NCBI GenBank assembly: GCA_027492675.1
Contig: JAPUEI010000093.1
Span: forward strand, 1 to 34,128
Length of the DNA stretch: 34,128 bases
Reading direction: 5' to 3'
Source of the DNA: Propionibacteriaceae bacterium
Lineage (GTDB): Bacteria; Actinomycetota; Actinomycetes; Propionibacteriales; Propionibacteriaceae
Part shown: positions 19,339-27,839 of the stretch, piece by piece
Position numbering within the stretch: the first letter of the stretch is position 1
Layout of the letters: each line of letters opens with the position of its first letter
Position numbers and translations under genes: made by a program
The notes under the pieces: generated by a model
Database searches by the model: none
What the model saw: only the letters and a program-made list of their open reading frames with translations
Told to the model about the DNA's origin: nothing

Positions 19339-20062
19339 GACAGGCAATTGGTGCGGGTGGGACACGACACGCCGACAAACCCGCCCTACCGGGACCCCTT
19401 TGCCTGTCCGGAGCACAGGCGTGACGCCCGCGACAGGCAAGTGGTGCAGGTGGGACACGACACACCGACAAACCCCCCACGGCGGTACCCATCTGCCTGT
19501 CCAGGAGTACGAGCCGAGACCCCGTCGACAGGCAATCGGTGCGGGTGGGACACGACACACCGACAAACCCGCCCCACCGGGACCCCTTTGCCTGTCCGGA
19601 GCCCAGGCGTGACCCCCGCAACAGGCAATTGGTGCGGGTGGGACACGACACACCGACAAACCCCCCACGGCGGTACCCATCTGCCTGTCCGGGAGTACGA
19701 GCCGAGACCCCGTCGACAGGCAATCGGTGCAGATGGGAGACGACACACCGACAGACACGCCCCACCGGGACCCCTTTGCCTGTCCGGAGCACAGGCCTGA
19801 CGCCCGCGACAGGCAATTGGTGCAGATGGGACACGACACACCGACAGCCACGCCACATCCGCCCCAATTGCCTGTCCGGAACACTCGTCGGACCTACGCC
19901 GACAGGCAATAGGGACCGACGAAGGCCGACACGCCGAGACTCACGCCACACCAGCACCAATTGCCTGTCTGGCCGCACGACCCAGCCCCCGCCGACAGGC
20001 AATAGAGACCAACGAAGGCCGACACGCCGAGACTCACGCCACACCAGCACCAATTGCCTGTC
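19339..20062. repeat. Array 3: eight 69-70 bp modules with inverted ends GACAGGCAA / TTGCCTGTC
   Basis: Modules occupy 19339-19408, 19432-19501, 19527-19596, 19620-19689, 19715-19784, 19808-19876, 19901-19969 and 19994-20062, a period of 93-95 bp. Each opens with GACAGGCAA or a near variant and closes with TGCCTGTC, so the ends pair. Spacers of 23-25 bp alternate between two types, making a 188-bp higher-order dimer (19339-19526, 19527-19714, then half a copy). Modules 7 and 8 are near-identical to each other and differ internally from 1-6. Their last 16 bases are the exact reverse complement of GACAGGCAATTGGTGC, which opens modules 1 and 6. Degenerate TTGCCTG fragments continue to about 20110. 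The 188-bp dimer is not a multiple of three, which argues against coding. Confidence 0.93.
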
Positions 20063-20142
20063 AGGAGGAGTGCCTGTCAGGAGGATTGCCTGCGAGGAGG
20101 ATTGCCGGTCACGCCGAGGGGGAGCGGAGGTGAGTACGTCAC

Positions 20143-20325
20143 CCTCGTACAGATCTCGTCCCTCCGTGCAGGCCTAGTCTTCTCCGTGCAGGCCCAGTCC
20201 CCTTCGTACAGACCTCGTCTCTTCGTACAGACCTCGTCCCCCTCGTACAGACCTCATCCCTTCGCGCAGGCCTCGTCCTCTTCGTACAGACCTCGTCTCT
20301 CCGTACAGGCCTCATCCGCGTACCG
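20143..20325. repeat. Array 4: about ten copies of a 19-20 bp unit 3' of the ABC permease gene
   Basis: CGTACAGACCTCGTC or variants recur with GTAC/GTGC/GCGC anchors at 20147, 20166, 20186, 20206, 20225, 20245, 20264, 20284, 20303 and a shortened 20320. The spacing alternates 19 and 20 bp, close to two helical turns. The array ends about 10 bp from the permease stop (20335-20337). In the sense of the permease transcript it is purine-rich. No gene is seen in 20063-20334. Confidence 0.88.
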
Positions 20326-20334
20326 ACCCCAGCG

Positions 20335-22074
20335 TCACCGCGCGGGCGGCGGGATCTTCTTCTTGCCCCCTGCGGCGGCCTTGTTCGCCTCGAGCTGCCG
20401 CTGCTGCTCTTCCTGGGCGGCGCGCATGTCGTCGGTGTTCATCGATCCCCGCAGGATGAAGAACGCGATGCCGGCGATGACGACGCTGATCCAGTACGAC
20501 CAGTTGAACAGGATCGGGAGCGTGACCACGGCGACGATGTCGATGCCCTTGATGAGGTTGCCCATCATCCCGGGCGGCATCGCGCCGAAACCGGTCTGCA
20601 TCATCGGCTTGTTGTAGTCCGGCGGCTTCGCGGTCACCCAGCGCACCGCGCCCAGCAGGCCCGCGAGCCCGGTGATCGCCGCGTGGATGGCGGCGTCGAC
20701 CACCGTCAGGTGCGCGCCCCCGGCGCCGAGCCCGATGAACGCCGGCGCCACGGCCGCGATCCAGACCAGCGTGGCGATGGCTGGGACCGTCATGGCCGCC
20801 GTACGGATCTGCGACGTCGTGAACGGGAACGACCGTGCCAGCCCGCCCGTACGTGACAGCACGCGCAGCATGCCCAGCATCGGGACCAGCGCGGTGAGCA
20901 GCACCAGACCGGACACGACGGGGCTGAGGACGCCGAGTCCGAGCGCGCTGACCGCGTACGGCACGATGACGCTCAGCACCAGCAGGATCATCTGCTTCGG
21001 GAATCGCACCAGCCGTTGAGCGTCGCGCCACACGAGCGCGGTGAGGCCGGTTCCGTGGCCCTTGGTGGGACGTACGTGGCCGCGGCTGATCGCGTCGCGC
21101 TCCACGAGGATGTCGCGCATCAGGCTCATGTCCATCGCGTACATCGCGCCCTGCATGCCCGCGACCAGCGAGCCGCCGGAGACCAGGCGTGCGCGACGGA
21201 TCTCGTCGAGGCGGTTGAGCGCGAGGATGCCGGCGCCGACCAGCAGCACGGCCCCGACGACCGCGACGATGAGGTTCAGCCGGTTCTCGGTGGCGGCGAG
21301 CCAGCTCAGCGGCTCGATCCAGGCCGCGGCCGTGGCGATGACGACGAGGAGCGCGGCCAGTCCGACGATGCCGACCAGCCACTGCACCGTACGGACGACC
21401 CAGGTACGGTCACGGGTCTGCTCTGCGGCGGCAACGGCGAGCAGACCTGCGGCGCCGAGGCCCGCGGCAACGGCCCAGTTGACGACACCGGCCCAGGTCG
21501 ACCCGGTCAGCGCGGCGACGAGCCCGCCGAACGCGGCGGCGACGACGGCCGCCCCGAGGATCACAGCGACCAGGCGGCCCCACAGGATGCGCGCCCGCTT
21601 GATGGGCGCCTCCATGAGCCAGAATCCCTCGGCGGCGGACGCCACCACGGGGCCGAAGATGCGCGCGACCATCAGTGTCAGCGCGAGGACCCCGCAGAGC
21701 GCGGCCCACGGCAGCAGCGTGCGTGCGGAGATACAGCCGGACGTGTCGCAGCCCGAGACGGCGCCCTGCGCACGGATGACGACCGAGACGAGCATCGCGC
21801 CGATCATCACCGACGCCAGCAGCACGACGTAGCCGTCCTGGATCATGTCCCACAGGTGACGGGTCGCGCGGCCACGGCGCCAGTCGCGCATCATGCCGCG
21901 CAGCACGGTCTCCGAGACAGGGACGGGCTCCACCTCGGTGAGAAGCCTGGTCAGTACGACGGGCTCAGGTTCCGGGGCCGGCCCCGTCTGTACAGGCGGG
22001 CTGGGTTCGGTGGTCGCCGGACTCGGGGCGGCCCCTCCGACCTGCCCCGTACGGCGGCGGGTCTTCTTGCTCAT
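20335..22074 (-). CDS. ABC transporter membrane protein (DUF6297-like, multi-helix)
   Basis: A 579-residue integral membrane protein coupled to an ABC ATPase by an ATGA overlap, so together they form a transporter, probably an exporter. Residues 1-60 are proline-rich and probably cytosolic. About 12 hydrophobic segments follow, for example GYVVLLASVMIGAMLVSVV and MILLVLSVIVPYAVSALGLG. A short loop, SGCDTSGCISAR, contains two cysteines. The C-terminus is basic (GGKKKIPPPAR). The substrate is unknown; no binding protein gene is adjacent. The DUF assignment is from memory of similar actinobacterial pairs and is tentative. Confidence 0.75.
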   Translation of the reverse strand: MSKKTRRRTGQVGGAAPSPATTEPSPPVQTGPAPEPEPVVLTRLLTEVEPVPVSETVLRGMMRDWRRGRATRHLWDMIQDGYVVLLASVMIGAMLVSVVIRAQGAVSGCDTSGCISARTLLPWAALCGVLALTLMVARIFGPVVASAAEGFWLMEAPIKRARILWGRLVAVILGAAVVAAAFGGLVAALTGSTWAGVVNWAVAAGLGAAGLLAVAAAEQTRDRTWVVRTVQWLVGIVGLAALLVVIATAAAWIEPLSWLAATENRLNLIVAVVGAVLLVGAGILALNRLDEIRRARLVSGGSLVAGMQGAMYAMDMSLMRDILVERDAISRGHVRPTKGHGTGLTALVWRDAQRLVRFPKQMILLVLSVIVPYAVSALGLGVLSPVVSGLVLLTALVPMLGMLRVLSRTGGLARSFPFTTSQIRTAAMTVPAIATLVWIAAVAPAFIGLGAGGAHLTVVDAAIHAAITGLAGLLGAVRWVTAKPPDYNKPMMQTGFGAMPPGMMGNLIKGIDIVAVVTLPILFNWSYWISVVIAGIAFFILRGSMNTDDMRAAQEEQQRQLEANKAAAGGKKKIPPPAR

Positions 22075-22709
22075 GCGCCCACCCGGATCGTGCGGGTGCT
22101 CACGACGTCGACCAGGCGCGGCTCGTGGCTGGCCATGATGATCGCCAGACCGGCCTCGCGCTCGGCCTTGAGTCGCTGCGCCAGCCACTCGACACCCTCG
22201 ACATCGAGGCGCTGCTCGGGCTCGTCGAGGATGAGCAGCTTGCGCGGTCGGACGAACGCCGTCGCGAGCGCCAGCCGGCGGCGCTGGCCGCTGGAGAGCG
22301 TGCCGGGGAGCTGGCCGGACTGCGGCACCAGCTGCACCTCGTGGAGCACCTCGTCGACGGCCTCCTCGGCGTCCGGCAGGCCGTGCGCACGCGCCAGCAG
22401 ATCGAGGTGCTCGACGACCGACAGGTCCGGGAAGAAGTCGAGGTCGTCGATGACGGTGGCCAGGTCGCGCCGTACTTGCGGGTTGGACTCCCTCATCGCC
22501 GTGCCGCAGATCTCGATCGTGCCGGAATCGGCCTTGTCGGCTCCGACCAGGCAGCGAAGGATCGTCGACTTGCCCGCGCCGTTGCGACCGGTGAGCGCGA
22601 CGGCGTCACCGGGCCAGACCTCGAGGGAGAAGTCGGTCACGATCGGGTTCGGACCGTACGACTTCGAGAGCTTCGAGACCTTGAGCACCGGAGTGCGCTG
22701 CTTCGCCAT
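22071..22709 (-). CDS. ABC transporter ATP-binding protein
   Basis: A 212-residue ABC ATPase with every nucleotide-site element: Walker A GRNGAGKST, signature LSSGQRRRLALA, Walker B KLLILDEPEQ and the switch histidine in MASHEP. The residue after the Walker B DEP is glutamine-containing (DEPEQRLD), close to the standard DEPxxxLD. ATG at 22709 has a GGGAG ribosome site nine bases upstream; the open frame extending to 22904 is not needed. It should energise the membrane protein encoded directly downstream. Confidence 0.9.
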   Translation of the reverse strand: MAKQRTPVLKVSKLSKSYGPNPIVTDFSLEVWPGDAVALTGRNGAGKSTILRCLVGADKADSGTIEICGTAMRESNPQVRRDLATVIDDLDFFPDLSVVEHLDLLARAHGLPDAEEAVDEVLHEVQLVPQSGQLPGTLSSGQRRRLALATAFVRPRKLLILDEPEQRLDVEGVEWLAQRLKAEREAGLAIIMASHEPRLVDVVSTRTIRVGA

Positions 22710-22854
22710 GCCACGATTCTCCCGCATCGGGCGAAGCCCTCCGACCACGCCCCCGGGACCTCGGACAGATCCGAGCGGGCGCTGGCCTCCGCGCAGGCCT
22801 TGCCCTTGTGGCCCCGCATCCTGACAGCACATGAGGTTTGTCCGCGGTTGGTGC

Positions 22855-22860
22855 CATGCT
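22855..22860 (+). promoter_or_regulatory. Probable -10 element of menG (leaderless)
   Basis: CATGCT lies six bases before the GTG at 22867. The spacing matches the other leaderless-type starts in the window. The first base departs from TANNNT. Confidence 0.3.
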
Positions 22861-22866
22861 GGGCGG

Positions 22867-23571
22867 GTGCAACAACCGTCCAACCACCGCGCCACCCTGG
22901 CCAAGCGTCGCGCTGACGTCGCCGGAATGTTCGACCACCTCGCCAGCCGCTACGACGTGATCAACGACGTGGCATCGCTCGGGATGGATCGCCAGTGGCG
23001 CAAGGCCGTCCTCAAAGCCGTCGACCCGAGGCCCGGTGAGGTCGTGCTCGACCTCGCTGCCGGTACGGGCACGAGCTCGGTCCCCTTCGTCGAGGCAGGC
23101 GCCACCGTGGCCAGCGTCGACATGAGCCTCGGCATGCTGGCGGAGGGGCGCAAGCGCAACCCGGGCCTCAGCTTCGTCGCGGGCGACGCGCTCTCGCTGC
23201 CCTTCGCCGATGCCTCGTTCGACGCGGCCACGATCTCCTTCGGGCTGCGGAACGTGCAGGACACGGCCGCGGCGCTGGCCGAGCTGCGCCGCGTCGTACG
23301 ACCGGGCGGTCGCCTCGTGATCTGCGAGTTCTCCGCGCCGACGTGGACGCCGTGGCGCCGCATCTACACGACGTACCTGCCGGTGGTGGTCCCCCGGGTC
23401 GCCCAGCTGGTGAGCCCGAACCCCGCGGCCTACGACTACCTCGTCGAGTCGATCGTCAGCTGGCCGAACCAGGAGGCGTTGGCGCAGCTCATGGTCGACG
23501 CCGGCTGGAACGACGTGGCGCACCGCAACCTCGTCGGCGGCATCGTCGCCCTCCATCGGGGCCGCCGGTGA
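22867..23571 (+). CDS. menG: Demethylmenaquinone methyltransferase
   Basis: A SAM-dependent methyltransferase of the UbiE/MenG family that methylates demethylmenaquinone, the last step of menaquinone ring synthesis. [19 protein letters not shown] at the start and the SAM-binding [11 protein letters not shown] are typical. [20 protein letters not shown] and [13 protein letters not shown] complete the family pattern. GTG at 22867 gives 234 residues, the usual size; an ATG at 22831 is possible. Its TGA overlaps the next gene's GTG, so the two are translationally coupled. Confidence 0.93.
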   Translation: MQQPSNHRATLAKRRADVAGMFDHLASRYDVINDVASLGMDRQWRKAVLKAVDPRPGEVVLDLAAGTGTSSVPFVEAGATVASVDMSLGMLAEGRKRNPGLSFVAGDALSLPFADASFDAATISFGLRNVQDTAAALAELRRVVRPGGRLVICEFSAPTWTPWRRIYTTYLPVVVPRVAQLVSPNPAAYDYLVESIVSWPNQEALAQLMVDAGWNDVAHRNLVGGIVALHRGRR

Positions 23572-25310
23572 ACGGGATCATCCTCGACGCCTATGCGGCG
23601 CGAAGCTGCCCGGTCAAGACGCAGAACGCGTTCCTGCCGGGCCTCGACCGGCCGGAGCTCGACGAGTCGCTGCAGGAGCTCTTCGCCGGTGGCGCGGGTT
23701 TCAAAGCCGAGCTGCTCGGCCAGGTGGTCGCCGCCACCCCCAGAGCCGTCGACTGCCGAGCGCTGCGCAACCAGCCCTCTGCCGTACAGGTCGCCGCCAC
23801 CCTCGCGGCCATGGCCGATGGGGCGCCCGTCATCGTGGACGGGCTGCTGCCGCTGGACACCGAGGGCCACCGCTCGGGCCGCGCCGACCTCTGGGTGAGA
23901 GGCGCGGACGCTGCTGACGGAGGTCCGGGATACCACCCGGTCATGGTCAAGCTCCACCGCATGCTGGAGCGCGTCACCCCTGGTCCCACGCACGAGCCGT
24001 TGCTCGTCTCGGCGCTCGGCAACCCCCACCTGGAACACTCCGCCGAGGCGCCCAACCGCTCCCTCCGGCTCGCGAGCCGCGAGGCCGATCTGCTCCAGCT
24101 GGCCCACTACTGGCGACTGCTCAGCGCTGCGGGACGGGCAGCGAGCGGATCCCCGTACGGCGGTGTGATCGGCTCCGACCAGATCCCCCACCTCAGCAAC
24201 GCGGTCGGCGTCTCGTGGGTGCGCCTCGACCACAAGCAGATCCGTACGTTCTCCCGCACCGCCGCGGCCGGCTGGACCAAGCGGAGCCCTTTGGAGCGGT
24301 ACGACCACGAGCACGGCTTCCGGGTGAAGGTGGCGACCGTCGCGCAGCGCCAGACCGGCGGCCCCGACGACCCGTCGCTGGTCGTCACGCCGATCCGGAT
24401 CAGGGAGTGCGACCGGTGCGTGTGGTGGCAGACCTGCCGTCCGCAGCTCGGTGACGACGACCTGTCCCTGCGGATCGCCAAGTCGCCCCTGGACGTGCGC
24501 GAGATCGCCGTGCTGCGTCGCCTCGGTGTCGCCACGCTCACCGACCTCGCGGAGGTCGACCTCGAGGCCCTGCTCCCCTCCTACATCCCCGAGGTGGCCC
24601 ATCGACCCGGTGGCGAGGAGCGGCTGCGCATCGCCGCCCACCGCTCGAAGCTGATGGTGGCCGGCGTCGAGCTGGAGCGCGTGACGACCGGCCCGATCTC
24701 GATACCGCGGGCCGACATCGAGATCGACTTCGACATCGAGACGTCCGCCGATGACCACGTCTACCTGTGGGGCTTCCTCGTCGACGACACCCGCACCGAT
24801 GACGCACCGACGTACGTGGCCTTCTCGGAGTTCGCCGAACTGAGCGACGCGGCCGAACGTCGGCTGGCCGGCGAGGCGCTCACCTGGCTGCACGACCTCG
24901 TCACCGGCACCGACGCCAGCGTGGCCGTCTACCACTACTCCCGCTACGAGGTGCTGCGCATCGAGCGCCTCGCCGAGATCCTTCCCCGTGACCCGTTCCA
25001 GTGGGCCGTCGCGTTCGCCCGACGCTCGTTCGTCGACCTCTTCGACGTCACGCGAGCCCACTACTTCGGCACGTACGGGCTGGGTCTCAAGCAGGTCGCC
25101 CACGCCGGACCGGGCTTCTCGTGGCGCGACGACAACCCCGGAGGCCTCAACAGCCAGTCGTGGTTCGCCGACGCGGTGCATGCCGAGTCCGACGAGACGC
25201 GCGCCGAGCTCACCCAGCGCGTGCTCGACTACAACGAGGACGACGTGCGGGCCACCCATGCGCTCCGTCTGTGGATGCGCGAGACGGCCGGCGAGTCACT
25301 CGGCGGCTGA
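23568..25310 (+). CDS. TM0106-family RecB-like nuclease with RNase H-like domain
   Basis: A 580-residue two-domain protein. The N-terminal part is PD-(D/E)XK-like, with Asp107 in SGRADLWV, but the expected acid-x-lysine triad is degenerate (PVMVKLHRM). Cys14 plus Cys281, 284 and 290 ([10 protein letters not shown]) match the 4Fe-4S staple of RecB/AddB/Cas4-type nucleases. The C-terminal part is a DEDD-type exonuclease-like domain with DFDIE at 387-391 and YNEDD at 555-559. Family members are annotated as putative nucleases with no settled role. The GTG start overlaps menG as GTGA, and the 3' end overlaps the convergent gene by 15 bp. Confidence 0.85.
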   Translation: MNGIILDAYAARSCPVKTQNAFLPGLDRPELDESLQELFAGGAGFKAELLGQVVAATPRAVDCRALRNQPSAVQVAATLAAMADGAPVIVDGLLPLDTEGHRSGRADLWVRGADAADGGPGYHPVMVKLHRMLERVTPGPTHEPLLVSALGNPHLEHSAEAPNRSLRLASREADLLQLAHYWRLLSAAGRAASGSPYGGVIGSDQIPHLSNAVGVSWVRLDHKQIRTFSRTAAAGWTKRSPLERYDHEHGFRVKVATVAQRQTGGPDDPSLVVTPIRIRECDRCVWWQTCRPQLGDDDLSLRIAKSPLDVREIAVLRRLGVATLTDLAEVDLEALLPSYIPEVAHRPGGEERLRIAAHRSKLMVAGVELERVTTGPISIPRADIEIDFDIETSADDHVYLWGFLVDDTRTDDAPTYVAFSEFAELSDAAERRLAGEALTWLHDLVTGTDASVAVYHYSRYEVLRIERLAEILPRDPFQWAVAFARRSFVDLFDVTRAHYFGTYGLGLKQVAHAGPGFSWRDDNPGGLNSQSWFADAVHAESDETRAELTQRVLDYNEDDVRATHALRLWMRETAGESLGG

Positions 25311-26510
25311 GTCCGAATGAGTCGGCGCCGGTCGGCGGCGCCGGGTCGCGATCAGGGTCTGTACGGAGGCGATGATGCCTGCCAGCCCGAAGAGCGCGAC
25401 CAGCAGGAACTCCTTGAGTTTGGCCACGAACAGCGACGGCGAGAACACCTGGCTGAGGATGTAGCCGACCACGCCGTCGTGCGTACCCGTGGAGGACACG
25501 TAGAAGAAGTACAGCTCGGTGCCCATCGAGATCGGCCAGGCGAGGAGCACCGCGGCGAGGAGCATGGCGATGAGCTTGACGGCTCCGGCGCGGGGGCGGG
25601 ACCCGGCGCCCTTGCCGTACAGCAGCACCCCCGCGGGCCCGATGGTGAGGGCCACGATCGACGGGATGTGGCCGAAGTGGAACAACGCCGCGCAGAGCAC
25701 CCAGCCGATGATGACCGCCACCAGGGCGGCCAGCAGCCCTCGCCCTACGCGCTCCGGGCCGTGGTGACGCACCCGGACGAACGGCGGCGCGACCGACTCC
25801 TCCATCGGTCCGATGAACCACATCGACGGGTCGTGCGGCGCGGTGTACGCCTGGGCGGCCGAGAGCGACTGGGTCGTGCTCTCATCGGGAGTCCGGGAGA
25901 TCAGCGGAATCGTCGCAGAGGCCTCAGGCGCCTCGGCCATGACGACACCGACGGCCCTGTACGGCACGGGCTCGGGCTCCGCCTCGTACGTCGCGGGCTC
26001 CGCCTCGTACGTCGCACGCTCCGGCTCGTACGTGGGCTCCTCGGCCCGCGGCGCGTACGTCTCGGGCTCGTACGTCTCGGGCTCGGGCCACGCCGACGCA
26101 GGCTCAGGCTCAGGGTCGGGGTCGGGCTCGGGGTCGGGGTCGGGCAACGACGCTGACGGCTCCGGCTCGACGAACTTCGGCTCCGTGACCTCGGCGACGA
26201 CGGGTTCGTCCTCGATCCCCGATTCCTCCACGAGGGCACGGCCCGGCTGAGCCGGTTCGCTGGCGGGGACCGCGACGGGCACGGGATCGGTCACCGGGCT
26301 GTCGACAGCGACCGGCTCGGGCACCGGTCGTAGCAGAGGGGGCGCCTGCTTGAGCACGAGCGGCTCATCGACGGTGTACGGGCTGGCTGGCGACTGTCCC
26401 ATCGGCACGGACGACTCGGCAGGCAGCACGGCGCGGGCAGGAGCATCGACGCCGTCGTACGGCATTCCTCGTCGGCCGACCATCTCGTCGGGCAGGGTGG
26501 AACCGGACAC
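25296..26510 (-). CDS. Membrane protein with long acidic/proline-rich N-terminal region
   Basis: About 404 residues. The first 250 are disordered, rich in proline, glutamate and aspartate, with tandem runs such as PDPDPEPDPDPEPEP and repeated TYEAEPATYEAEP and ETYAPRAEEPTYEPE motifs. The last 140 residues contain four hydrophobic helices, for example LLAALVAVIIGWVLCAALFH and FLLVALFGLAGIIASVQTLI, and end in an RRRRPAP tail. I do not recognise a function. The GTG at 26510 is preferred because GAGAGGAG lies four bases upstream; ATGs at 26540 and 26483 lack such a site. The disordered part may face the cytoplasm as a scaffold. Confidence 0.75.
   Translation of the reverse strand: MSGSTLPDEMVGRRGMPYDGVDAPARAVLPAESSVPMGQSPASPYTVDEPLVLKQAPPLLRPVPEPVAVDSPVTDPVPVAVPASEPAQPGRALVEESGIEDEPVVAEVTEPKFVEPEPSASLPDPDPEPDPDPEPEPASAWPEPETYEPETYAPRAEEPTYEPERATYEAEPATYEAEPEPVPYRAVGVVMAEAPEASATIPLISRTPDESTTQSLSAAQAYTAPHDPSMWFIGPMEESVAPPFVRVRHHGPERVGRGLLAALVAVIIGWVLCAALFHFGHIPSIVALTIGPAGVLLYGKGAGSRPRAGAVKLIAMLLAAVLLAWPISMGTELYFFYVSSTGTHDGVVGYILSQVFSPSLFVAKLKEFLLVALFGLAGIIASVQTLIATRRRRPAPTHSDSAAE
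25965..26155. repeat. In-gene low-complexity repeats (TCGTACGT and GGGTCGGGCTCG types)
   Basis: Within the gene at 25296-26510, CTCGTACGTC recurs roughly every 15-21 bases from 25985 to 26077. A GGCTCAGGCTCAGGGTCGGGG run follows from about 26100. All are in frame and encode the YEPE/YEAE and PDPE peptides, so the array can change length without breaking the gene. Confidence 0.7.
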
Positions 26511-26660
26511 GGAGCTCCTCTCGCCATTGCATGGTGCCATGAGGACCCCGGCGCGGCCTCGGCCTCGAGCTCCTTCGGGTGAGATCTCTCATCTGCGGAC
26601 CGGTGTCCCGACACCGATGCCAGGCTGCCCCCACCAGGCAGTTCGACAGCGGAGGCAGAC

Positions 26661-26960
26661 ATGTTCGGGATCATCGCCGGCATCGTGGTGGCCGCCTCGC
26701 TCGTGGCGATGGCCGATGTGGCCACGTCGTACGAGTCGGAGCTCCGCAGCCTCACGCGTCGTCACTGGCTGCGCGCCGTGATGGTTCCCGTGCTGGGTCC
26801 GGTGCTGTGGGTCGGCTACGGCCGTCCCCGCCTGGTCAACGCGCCGCCGGCACCCATGGCCTGCTGGATCGAGAACTCGCCCACCGATGACAACCCCGAG
26901 TACATCGCGTACCTCAGCCGCGTCGTCGCCGGCCGCCTCGGGCGTCGCGTCCAGGGCTGA
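26661..26960 (+). CDS. Small membrane protein, PLDc_N-like
   Basis: A 99-residue protein with an N-terminal hydrophobic helix (IIAGIVVAASLVAMADV) and a second segment, HWLRAVMVPVLGPVLWVGYG, ending in GRPR. That pattern of a basic/tryptophan start, VxGPxxWxxxGRP, is the PLDc_N-type two-helix fold often seen as small stand-alone proteins in actinobacteria. The C-terminus is soluble and acidic, then basic. GGAGG lies six bases before the ATG. The role is unknown. A second, more typical member lies at 29000-29251. Confidence 0.75.
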   Translation: MFGIIAGIVVAASLVAMADVATSYESELRSLTRRHWLRAVMVPVLGPVLWVGYGRPRLVNAPPAPMACWIENSPTDDNPEYIAYLSRVVAGRLGRRVQG

Positions 26961-26969
26961 GCCTCAGCC
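26955..26969. terminator. Small palindrome spanning both convergent stop codons
   Basis: GGCTGA (26955-26960) pairs with TCAGCC (26964-26969) across three bases. The stem holds the TGA of the plus-strand gene and the stop of menA on the minus strand, so it is symmetric for both transcripts. The stem is short, so a terminator role is only possible. Confidence 0.3.
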
Positions 26970-27839
26970 GAGCAGCCACCCCACAGCAAGTCCCACGGCC
27001 AGCACCAGCTCGGCCATCCCCGTCAGCGCCAGCACCTTGATCAGCGCGCGCCCGGTCGCCCCCGACATCACCGTCCGCACAGCGACGGCCAGCACCGCGA
27101 CGCCCACGAGCCCGATCAGCGCCCACGGTGTAGTCAGCACCGACTCGACCACCACGCACACCGTCACGACGACGGCCAGCGCGAGGTAGAGCCACCGGGT
27201 GCCGGCATCGCCCAGCCGCGTGGCCAGCGTCCTCTTGCCGACCTCGCGGTCGCCGACGATGTCGCGCAGGTTGTTCGCCACGAGCACCTGGCAGGCGACC
27301 AGTCCGACCGCGACCGCGGCGACGGCCGAGGGTACGGTGACGCGCCCCGCCTGCACGTACGTCGTGCCCATCACGGCCACCAGCCCGAAGAACACGAACA
27401 CCATGACCTCGCCGAGGCCCGCATAGCCGTACGGATGGCGCCCGCCGGTGTAGAACCACGCGGCCAGGATCGAGGCGACCCCGACGATCAGCAGCCACCA
27501 CTGCCCGGAGAGCCAGACCACGAGCAGACCGGCCACGGCCGAGAGGCCGAAGCTCGCGAAGGCGGCCCGCTTGACCGCGCTCGGCGTGGCCGCCCCTGAG
27601 CCGACCAGCCGCATCGGCCCGACACGGTCGGCATCGGTGCCCCGGATGCCGTCGGAGTAGTCGTTGGCGTAGTTGACCCCGACCTGCAGCGCCAATGCCA
27701 CGACGAGGCACAGCAGGGCGACGAGGAGGTCGAAGCGGCCGACCAGATGCGCGGCCGCCGATCCGGCGATGATGGGCGAGACGGCGGCAGGGAGGGTTCG
27801 CGGCCTGGCACCCGCCAGCCACTGGGATGCTGCGGCCAC
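26964..27839 (-). CDS. menA: 1,4-dihydroxy-2-naphthoate polyprenyltransferase
   Basis: A UbiA-family membrane prenyltransferase that joins dihydroxynaphthoate to the polyprenyl chain, giving demethylmenaquinone. WLAGARPRTLPAAVSPIIAG is the typical N-terminus. The first metal-binding motif is NYANDYSDGIRGTDADR and the second lies in NNLRDIVGDREVGKRTLATR. About nine helices, 291 residues. The GTG at 27839 overlaps the menE stop by one base (TAGTG) and gives a homologue-like N-terminus; a GTG at 27851 would add four residues. Confidence 0.94.
   Translation of the reverse strand: MAAASQWLAGARPRTLPAAVSPIIAGSAAAHLVGRFDLLVALLCLVVALALQVGVNYANDYSDGIRGTDADRVGPMRLVGSGAATPSAVKRAAFASFGLSAVAGLLVVWLSGQWWLLIVGVASILAAWFYTGGRHPYGYAGLGEVMVFVFFGLVAVMGTTYVQAGRVTVPSAVAAVAVGLVACQVLVANNLRDIVGDREVGKRTLATRLGDAGTRWLYLALAVVVTVCVVVESVLTTPWALIGLVGVAVLAVAVRTVMSGATGRALIKVLALTGMAELVLAVGLAVGWLLG

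Noticed and set aside
17713..19800. A 695-codon plus-strand frame across the reductase and repeat array
   Set aside because: It is antisense to a clear FAD enzyme and then reads repeat units; no domain is visible.
19339..20062. CRISPR array
   Set aside because: Modules are 69-70 bp with 23-25 bp spacers that themselves repeat in two types; spacers are not unique and no cas genes are present.
19339..20062. Integron attC cassette array
   Set aside because: The ends lack the GTTRRRY core, no cassette genes lie between modules and no integrase is seen.
19268..20177. Open frames on both strands within array 3 with repeated peptides
   Set aside because: All frames are open because the GC-rich repeat lacks stops. 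The 188-bp dimer shifts frame each time, so the same peptide moves between frames, which a real repeat protein would not tolerate.
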